Origin: Orientallactaga sibirica
Lineage: Eukaryota; Chordata; Mammalia; Rodentia; Dipodidae
NCBI GenBank assembly: GCA_036365145.1
Contig: JAEOAD010000048.1
Coordinates: 13,998,501-14,062,500, forward strand
Direction of reading: 5' to 3'
DNA length: 64,000 nt
The position numbers were made by a program, and so were the translations under genes. Under the pieces are notes generated by a model. The model was not told the DNA's origin. It worked only from the letters and a program-made list of their open reading frames with translations, and made no database searches. Positions 56,719 to 64,000 of this stretch are shown in pieces; within the stretch, counting starts at the first letter, position 1; every line of letters starts with the position of its first letter.

Positions 56719-56958
56719 GGGCTGGAGAGATGGCTTAGAAGTTAAGGCACTTGCTTGCAAAGCCTAAGGACACAGATTCAATTCCCCAGTGGCCCACATA
56801 AGCTAGATGTCTGCACAAGGTGGCACATGCATCTGGAGTTCATTTGCAGTGGCTGGAGGCCCTGGTGCACCCATTATTTCTCTCTGTCTCTCTTTCTCTT
56901 TCTCTCTCTCTCAAATCAGTAAAACTAAATAAAGTAAAACAAAAAAATTTAAAAAAAT
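56719..56958 (+). mobile_element. B2/Dip-type SINE, short form
   Basis: Box B GATTCAATTCC; CT tail and A-rich end. Confidence 0.85.
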
Positions 56959-56959
56959 T

Positions 56960-57636
56960 CTAACAAATAAGTCCATACAGTGGATCATGACTAATATGTC
57001 AGGAAATGAAAACAGAAAAAAAAAAAATCAGCTGATCCCATGTCCACTTGTCTCCTAAAATGGCTTTCAATTACATGTGTGCATGTGCCGGTGTGCCTGT
57101 GCTTTCTGCATTACAGACAACACTGTGGTAAAGACTGTGGCTGCTAAAACCCACAGAAATCCCTACCGCTCAGCAGTCACTTCTGGATGAGGCCAGGCAC
57201 CTGTATTCCTCCATTAAAGAAACAAAATGAGGGAACGCCGCATCGTCCCTCCCCCAGGGAAGCCAGGCCTGGGAAAATACTTGCTCTCGCTTAGGCTCTT
57301 GGATCTCAAGCACATGACAAAGACTGTGATGATGGTGAGCCTGGATGTGCGGTGACCCCAGACAGGTACAGCCGCTGCAGCTTTGACCCACAGCAGTGGC
57401 CCAACCACAGTAGTGGTGATGCCAGAACCAAAGCTGGGCTCAGTGGAGCATCTGGTCCCTCTGGTTCCGCTGGCCCTCCTCAGACTCCTCAGCAACGGCC
57501 CATCTCCCAAAGGCTCAGCCACAGCCTCCTTCTGTTCAAAGTTACCAGTTTCTCTTGCTCGCAACTAAGAATATGGAGTGACACAAACATCATGCTAAGA
57601 AGTTAGGCTCGAATCCTGCAGGAAATGGGAAATTGA
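56960..57636. other. No recognised gene or repeat
   Basis: 57170-57606 carries overlapping frames on both strands without known domains. Confidence 0.45.
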
Positions 57637-57647
57637 TCCAGTTTTTT

Positions 57648-57810
57648 TTGTTTGTTTTTTTTTTTTGGTTTTGTGAGGTAGGGTCTCACTCTGGTCCAGG
57701 CTGACCTGGAATTCACTATGTAGTCTCAGGGTGGCCTCGAACTCTAGGCGATCCTCTTACCCCTGCCTCCCGAGTGCTGGGATTAAAGGCGTGCACCACC
57801 ACGCCCGCCT
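57648..57810 (-). mobile_element. B1 SINE
   Basis: Near-consensus antisense B1, T-rich tail; ATCCAGTTTT and ATCCACAGTTTT flanks. Confidence 0.9.
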
Positions 57811-57966
57811 ATCCACAGTTTTAAACAAGAAGAATGGCATGTGGTGAGGTAGTGCCAGGTCAACTGGATCAGAGACAAGAGTCAGTAGGGGAGGAATGAA
57901 CAGCTACCCCAGACTAAAGAGGTGAGGACTTCAGCCAAGACAGAAAGTATTAATATCCCATTCATA

Positions 57967-58184
57967 GGGCTGGAGAGATGGCTTAACAGTTAAGGCACTT
58001 GCCTTCAAAATCAAAGGACCCAGGTTCGATTCCCCAGGATCCACATAAGCCAGATGCACAAGATGGTGCATGTGTCTAGAGTCTGTTTACAGTAGCTGAA
58101 GGACCTGGCATTCTCTCTCTCTCTTTCCCTCTTTCTATCTCTTGCAAATAAATAACATTAAATTAAATTAAAATTAAAAAGAGA
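57967..58184 (+). mobile_element. B2/Dip-type SINE, short form
   Basis: Box B GGTTCGATTCC intact. (AAATT)n-like end. Confidence 0.9.
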
Positions 58185-58317
58185 AAAGCAGCCTGGAGTA
58201 TTGCTTCTTTAAGAAAAAAAAAAAGCCCACTCATACTTTCTGTGTGAAGTACATTTCAAAGGTCTGGAAGTAAGGAAGAGCCCGCTCGCTCAAAAGCAGG
58301 GCCGAAAAGGCAGCCCC

Positions 58318-58545
58318 CAACACAGTTTAGAACAGTGACTCTGGAGTGACCAGCTTTGTATTTGAATCTAGACTTACCAGCTGGATGAACTTGACTTAGG
58401 TACTTGATCTCTCCAGGCTCCCGTTCTGCCATCTGTAAAGTGGGAATAACAATACATTTCACTCAGAGGTGCTCTGAGGAGGATTAAAATCAGCTAAAAT
58501 ATATAAAGGTTTTGATAAAAATTAGGCACACAGAAATCAGGATAT
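58318..58545 (+). mobile_element. MIR SINE
   Basis: 'ttaccagctggatgaacttgacttagg', 'gttctgccatctgtaaagtggg', 'gctctgaggaggattaaa' run in order through the MIR core and 3' end. Confidence 0.85.
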
Positions 58546-59481
58546 AACTATGTTGAAGAACTTTTTAAAAACCATCCCACATACAACAGCAAACTTGTTC
58601 AGATCAAGCCTGTTGAGTGAACGTCCAGTGCATTACACTTGACCTATTTTAATTATTTACCATTCTGTAGACAAAGGCCTTACACAAGGCCAATGCACAA
58701 TTAGGCTTAAAATCTTGAAATCTCTCAGTCACTTTGCTATGTGCACATTTACCCTCTCCTACAGCTCAGTGGTGCTGCATTATCAAGCACCACTGGGGGA
58801 AACAAATGCTCCACATAGGTTGATTTTTTAGCAACTGAAGCATATGGAAAAAGCAAGCCTTCACAAGTCTGAGTAAGCTTGGAAATATGCTCTAGAATTT
58901 CCTGCTTTCTGAAAAAGTGGATCACCAGTAATATGACGTTTTCACAACTCATGTTGAACAACAGTCACTGCCCTGTAGTAATACAGTCAACACTTAGAAA
59001 TGCTTTAAAATTCCCATCATGCAGGGGCTATGGTCTAAAGATTTGCCTTTATATTACCAACTCACATAGGACTATGTTGGAGGGTCCCTGCCCCTTCCCA
59101 GCTCTTTTAGACAAGGTCTCTCACTTGTGTCAATTCTGCATCATAATATAAGATCCCCTATTTGATTATAACCTGAAACCACTTACAATGCATATGAAAA
59201 TTCTGCATAGAGCAAAAAGCATTCCGTATATGGGTATATTTTATATCAACTACACTGTGGGTAGGCGCCATCAGTCAAGAGCAAGAAGCATGGGCTGTAC
59301 TTTATGGCAAAGCCATTTAGACTGCTCTAAAATCTGCTCCCAGATGTTCACTGCTAAGACAGCGGTGGCTGCCAAAAGAATACTGTCAATTCTGACAAGT
59401 GATGAGCAACAGTTGACATTAAGGAAGGTTTAGTCCCCGGCCTTCCATATACTTAATGCAGTGAATTTAAGATCACCAGCG
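58546..59481. other. No recognised gene or repeat
   Basis: Unannotated, frames up to 90 codons without known features. Confidence 0.5.
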
Positions 59482-59973
59482 TAGCAGTTTCACATTGCCT
59501 ATTATAACAAATAACCCCAATTTAATGGCTTAAAACAACAAAAATTTATTATTCCACTGTTCTGGAGATCTGAAATTTGAAATGGGTCATAGTGGGCCAA
59601 AAATCAGTCTTTTAGAAGGCCCGAGTTTCTTCTGGCTCCCCAGGAGACTCTACTTCGATAGCTGGAAAATGGATTTCAAAAAATACACAGAGGCTGCTGG
59701 CATCACATAACTTTCCCTCCTACTTCAGAGTGTATCACTCCAGCTTCTGTTTCAGTCTTCACTTCTCCGTCTCTAACACTCCTGCAGTAACTTCTTATAC
59801 AGACCCTGTGACTTCCCTGGACCTACCTGGATGGTCCAGGAAAACCTCCCCATCTCAGTGTGCTGTCCTCCATCATACCTGCAGAGCTTCCTCTGCCACA
59901 TGAAGTAACAGATTGTTAGGTTCCAGGGATTAGAAGATGGACGTGTTTGGGGGCCACGAATGCACCTGCAACA
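59482..59973 (-). mobile_element. MLT1 LTR (MaLR)
   Basis: 'taatggcttaaaacaacaaaaatttatta', 'cactgttctggag', 'cttctgtttcagtcttcac', 'gaagtaacagattgttagg' follow antisense MLT1. Confidence 0.8.
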
Positions 59974-61458
59974 GCAGTATGTATATCGACAGATCTCAAA
60001 ACTAGGTTACTCATCTTTCCATCCACAGAGCACCAGCTCTGTCCAAACCCGCCTTACCCACCATCTGCCTGAACTGCAGCTGGCCCCAAGTTCACCCTTC
60101 CAGTCTACCAGGGCAAATAGCCAATAGTCACCCCTAGTCAATGGTCTCACATTCCTCACTCAATTTGCCACCACGTGTCTTCGGGTATCCTTTCAAAACA
60201 GCAGATCCTGTGTCTCTCTCCATAGATCCAAACCGAGCACCAGTACATCACCACCTTCTCCAAGTGGGATTTCAGGAACCCACTGTTGGCATTCTCTCAG
60301 ATTCCACCCTATGGTCGACTCTGAAACCCATAATTAGGGGTGAACCACAGTTAACTTCGGGACTTAATTCAGCAGCTGCCCATCATCTACACTCCATAGC
60401 AAGTAGCCATACACCTATTCTAGGTGTAGATCAGAATGTGGGGGAGGGGCACCAAGGAGTACCAGGTTCTTGTGTCCCAGGTCCAGTAATTGCATGGGGG
60501 ATGCATGTTAAGATGCTAAAATCAGAGACAGTTTATTAAGAGAAAAGCACGCCTGAGAATGGAAAGAGGCTAGTGAGCTGGGGAAAAGGCAAAGACTCAG
60601 AGGGTTGGGCCAGGAGTTTAATGACTTCTGGGTCATTTACACAGCACCCACATTCCCCCAGCATTTATGGGCTAGGCTCAAGCATGCTCTGTTGTTGCAT
60701 GTCGCCCAGGTAAAGAAATCTTTTCTCTGCCAACTGGCTTCTTTCATATGTGAGTCTCAATTCCTTTCTCTCCCAGCTCCTACTCTCCTGCCATGATGCT
60801 GCTGTCCAAAAGTTATTCATATGTTAGGAATGTGCTGCACATAAACATCTAAGAATCTGAATGTACTCCAAGGAAGGAAAACTAAAGAAATCTACACTGA
60901 GGAACATGTGATTCAGTGTCTAATCCATGGGGTTGCTTCTTGTACACACAAGATTCATGGGTCCTGGATTCAAGGGGAGGGAATGGGAAAGGTACCACTC
61001 AATATCACCCAATAGCACTTTTTTTTTTTTGCTTCATGTTCCTGTAACTGTATATGCTCTGCTCGCCTACAAGCCTTATGTCCAGTGGGCTAAGAGGGGG
61101 GTTGGGAACTGCTTCTGCAAGGAGGCACCACAAACGTGACTTTGAACTGGAAGCTAAGATGTATACCTGACCACACTGGGCTCCTGAGGCCCACTGTTAG
61201 CAGGCAACATGGATCTTATATTGGTAGTCCTGCCATAGTGCGCAGTACCTTCAGCTGCCTTCCTCATACTGTCACCCCAACAGAAGGTGTGAGGTGACTG
61301 CCATCCACCCACATTCCCCAGGCAGCCTCCCCTGCCTGGGTCCTATGTCCCCTTGAAGGGAAAAGAGCAGAAGACTCAATCCACACCCCAGATTCATGAA
61401 TGACACACCATCACTAAAGCCCCTTCAACCTGTGACCTCCTGCTACATAGCGCTTGCT
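59974..61458. other. No recognised gene or repeat (1.5 kb)
   Basis: A 132-codon plus frame (60141-60539) is unrecognised. A poly(T) of 11 lies at 61020. Confidence 0.5.
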
Positions 61459-61850
61459 GGCTGTGAAGGTTAATCTTCATTGTATTTGGCGTTACCTGGG
61501 AGGGGACAGACCACTGAGTGTCTTTCAGGATGTTTCTGGAACGGTTAACTGAAGAAAGGCTCAGTCTGAATACTGGCAGGACCATTCCATGGACTGTGTC
61601 CCAGGCAGAATACACAGGAAAATGGAGAGGAACCTGCGCACTGATGGTAGCAATTCCCTTCTCGGCTTCCTGGCCCCAGATGTGAACAGGATTCCATTGT
61701 GCAGCTGCAAGCTGCTCCTCTGCCCTGCCTTCGCCACCCTGATGGACTCTACCCCCTGGGTCACAAGCCAAAAGAACCCTTTGCCCTCTTAAGTTGATTC
61801 TGGTCAGGCATTTGATTGTAGCAATGAGAAAAGTCATGAAACACACTGGG
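61459..61850 (+). mobile_element. MaLR LTR (MTE-like)
   Basis: 'gaaggttaatcttcattgt', 'gtcaccattccatgg'-like block, 'ctgccttcgccaccctgatggactctacccc', 'ttaagttgattctggtcagg', ends near 'catgaaacaca'. Confidence 0.75.
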
Positions 61851-62286
61851 GGGATCGTTTTCAGGGTTCAGCAAGCTAGCGAGGGGCTCTGTTAATGAAA
61901 CCAATGTGATTTCCACTTTGTAGATGAACTCCAAGGTGTATCTGAACAATGTGTACATCCTTAAAAAAGTCCCTTTCGCATTGATCCCTTTTCCACAAAG
62001 GTGTCATTGCCTTGGTTCATTTTCATGAGCTCCTTGGGTCTTGAATAAGATGAGAAATTCACTCTCTGACGTCCACCTTACTAAGCCACAATCTCCTGAG
62101 GTTCCCTAAGACTCCCCAGCTCTTCATCGCACCAACTGACTCCCATGCAGAATCTTTACCCCCAGCACACTCCCAACCCTATCCCACATGCCTAACAGGG
62201 CACACCAAATTACCAGGAATCCATATAAATCTCCCTTAGCGGACAGGTCTAAGGCAGTGTGAGACTACTGACAAGACACCAATGGC
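61851..62286. other. No recognised gene or repeat
   Basis: Mixed-composition intron. Confidence 0.5.
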
Positions 62287-62465
62287 GCCAGGCGTGGTGG
62301 CACACGCCTTTAATCCCAGCACTTGGGAGGCAGAGGTAGGAGGGTCACCGAGAGTTCGAGGCCACCCTGAGACTACATAGTGAATTCCAGGTCAGCCTGG
62401 TCTAGTGTGAGACCCTACCTCGAAAAACCAAAAAACAAAAAAAAAAAAAAGAAAGAAAGAAAAGA
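62287..62465 (+). mobile_element. B1 SINE
   Basis: Near-consensus B1, tail ending in (GAAA)n; CAATGGC copies at about 62280 and 62469. Confidence 0.9.
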
Positions 62466-62475
62466 AATCAATGGC

Positions 62476-63005
62476 ATTCCTTGATTGGGAGCTGTTCCCA
62501 AACCAATTTAGTCAAAATAGCACACTGCTGTATGGCAAGGCAAGCCGGATGACCAGAAGGGGGAAATGAAGTACCATCTCCACCCTGAATTATTCAAAAC
62601 CTTTTCTAATTTTTAGTACACATAAATACGCTTCCCTCTAATAAGAACGCCTCCTCTGAGGAACCCTTTGGGGGTTTGTCTACTCCAAAGGAACTTCTTA
62701 ATTTATGGATTGTTTTTTTTTTTAACAATTTGGAGTGACACGGGATGGTCATAGTACTTGAAAAAAAACTATCCATATTCAGTTAACATTTTGGTCAGAT
62801 TCAGGTAACTGAGACCTTTTTGCTGACTCTGTATTTATGTCCTAATCTTTCTTTTGATTGATCTCTGCTCACAAATCCATTTCTCTAATTTTTGTTTTCT
62901 CCAAAATGAGCTAACTTGTCAGTAGAGATGGAAACTGAAAGGTAGCGTGAGTCCTAAAATGTTGTCACTAACACTGATGACACTTTTGCCTTACAACTCA
63001 TTTGT
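62476..63005. other. No recognised gene or repeat
   Basis: AT-rich run-up to the polypurine tract. Confidence 0.5.
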
Positions 63006-63481
63006 GGAAAAAAAAAGAAAGAAAGAAAGAAGAAAAGAAGAAAAGAAAAGGAAAAGAAAAGGAAAGGAAAGGAACAGAAGAGAAGAGGAAAGGAAGGGAA
63101 GGGAAGGGAAGGGAAGGGAAGGGAAGGAAAGGAAAGGAAAGGAAAGGAAAGGAAAGGAAAGGAAAGGAAAGGAAAGGAAAGGAAAGGAAAGGAAAGGAAA
63201 GGAAAGGAAAGGAAAGGAAAGGAACAGAAAAGAAAAGAAAGGAAAGGAAAGGAAAGGAACGGAACAGAAAGAAAGGAAAAGAAAGGAACAGAAGAGAAGA
63301 GAAAAGAAAAGAAAAGAAAAGAAAAGAAAAGAAAGGAATGGAACAGAACAGAACAGAAGAAAAGAAAGGAAAGGAAGAGAAGAGGAAAGGAAAGGAAAGG
63401 AAAGGAAAGAAAAGAAAAGAAATGAAAAGAAAAGAAAAGAAAAGAAAAGAAAAGAAAAGAAAAGAAAAGAAAAGAAAAGAA
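63006..63481. repeat. 476-bp polypurine tract, (GGAAA)n / (GAAAA)n
   Basis: Almost pure A/G on the plus strand with roughly ten isolated C or T interruptions. Pentamer register GGAAA dominates 63125-63275, GAAAA dominates 63300-63335 and 63425-63481. The long Lys/Glu/Arg frames across it are artefacts of base composition. Confidence 0.97.
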
Positions 63482-63854
63482 TTCCCAAGGAGACTGTTTT
63501 TGAAAGGCTTGGCGATGACATAGCCAAGGAGACCGCCCATCCTTCCTCCCTAGCACGCGGAGAAGGGAAAGGACAGTTGCCCTCCAACACTGTGCAGAGA
63601 GAGTCTTCTCTGCCGTTGCTGCATTATTTCCAGGTCCCCAGTCTCAAACAACCAGGCTTTTGTTTGTCCTTGTCCCAGAAGCAGCCATGGCTCCTTCACC
63701 CTCCCTCTTAGCTGCGTCCTCCAATGATTTCCTCGTCCACAGCACATGCTATTGCCTCTGGCTGCACGTGTAAACTACTGTTCATCCTAAGCAATTCTGA
63801 TGCCAGGGTTCCTCCCCTGCATATTCGTTTTTTAAAATTGGGTCTTTTTTTTTT
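63482..63854. other. No recognised gene or repeat
   Basis: GC-balanced flank of the polypurine tract; T-run at 63846-63859. Confidence 0.5.
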
Positions 63855-64000
63855 TTTTAACTTTTGTATGTGTGGCGTATGTGTATGCATCGGGATGAGT
63901 GTCTGTAGAGGCCAGAGGTCAACATCACGCTGTGCCTGGCCCTGATGTGATTGCTAGAGATCTGAACTGAGATCCTCATGCTCGAACAGCAAACACTTTA
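63855..64000 (-). mobile_element. B4/RSINE1-like SINE, cut by window end
   Basis: 'tgtgtggcgtatgtgtatgc', 'gaggccagaggtcaacatcacg', 'gaactgagatcctcatgctcg', 'agcaaacactt' match antisense B4. The rest lies beyond 64000. Confidence 0.65.

Noticed and set aside
60141..60539. 132-codon plus-strand frame
   Set aside because: No domain, no splice context, and no sign of codon bias; likely chance.
62947..63711. 254-codon Lys/Glu/Arg-rich frame and long complementary Phe/Leu/Ser frames
   Set aside because: They are translations of the purine-rich microsatellite; all six frames stay open because stop codons are rare in it.
1..64000. A novel multi-gene system
   Set aside because: The window is a single-gene intronic region; no clustered unknown genes or unusual coding arrangement was seen on either strand.

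Overview
The window is a stretch of rodent nuclear genome. It is saturated with B2-superfamily SINEs (tRNA-derived head with box A and box B, CT-rich then A-rich tail), 7SL-derived B1 elements, B4 composites, MaLR LTRs and rodent-type LINE-1 tails. The B2-type consensus is not that of mouse or rat. It looks like the 'Dip' branch of the B2 superfamily known from jerboas and their relatives, so a dipodoid rodent (for example Jaculus) is the best guess. This is inference from repeat consensus only.

One protein-coding gene is recognisable: Mtus2 (microtubule-associated scaffold protein 2, also TIP150/CAZIP), on the minus strand. Its large first coding exon (CDS 30252-32435, 728 codons; exon from 32687) is followed after a 7.15-kb intron by a 241-bp exon (22861-23101). 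Splice sites and phases are intact. The C-terminal coiled-coil exons are not here and should lie to the left of base 1. An acceptor at 32688-32689 implies at least one upstream non-coding exon to the right, so nearly everything outside the two exons is probably Mtus2 intron.

Layout: 1-22860 is intron with a solo ERV LTR (1903-2280), a LINE-1 split by an MLT1 LTR and SINEs (6090-8060), an L2-like remnant (13560-14790) and a B4 element split twice (19300-20297). 22861-32687 holds the Mtus2 exons. 33-42 kb holds a run of Tigger-type DNA-transposon fossils. 42-62 kb is LINE-1/MaLR/SINE mosaic with long unannotated stretches. 63006-63481 is a 476-bp purine-rich microsatellite.

I found no RNA gene, CRISPR array, operon or credible new molecular system. 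What deserves a second look is the insertion history (repeated use of one insertion site, a candidate B2-B1 chimeric retroposon, multi-layer nesting), SINE subfamily structure, the polypurine tract and the fast-evolving middle of the Mtus2 exon. Repeat boundaries were read by eye and may be off by several bases unless target-site duplications are quoted.
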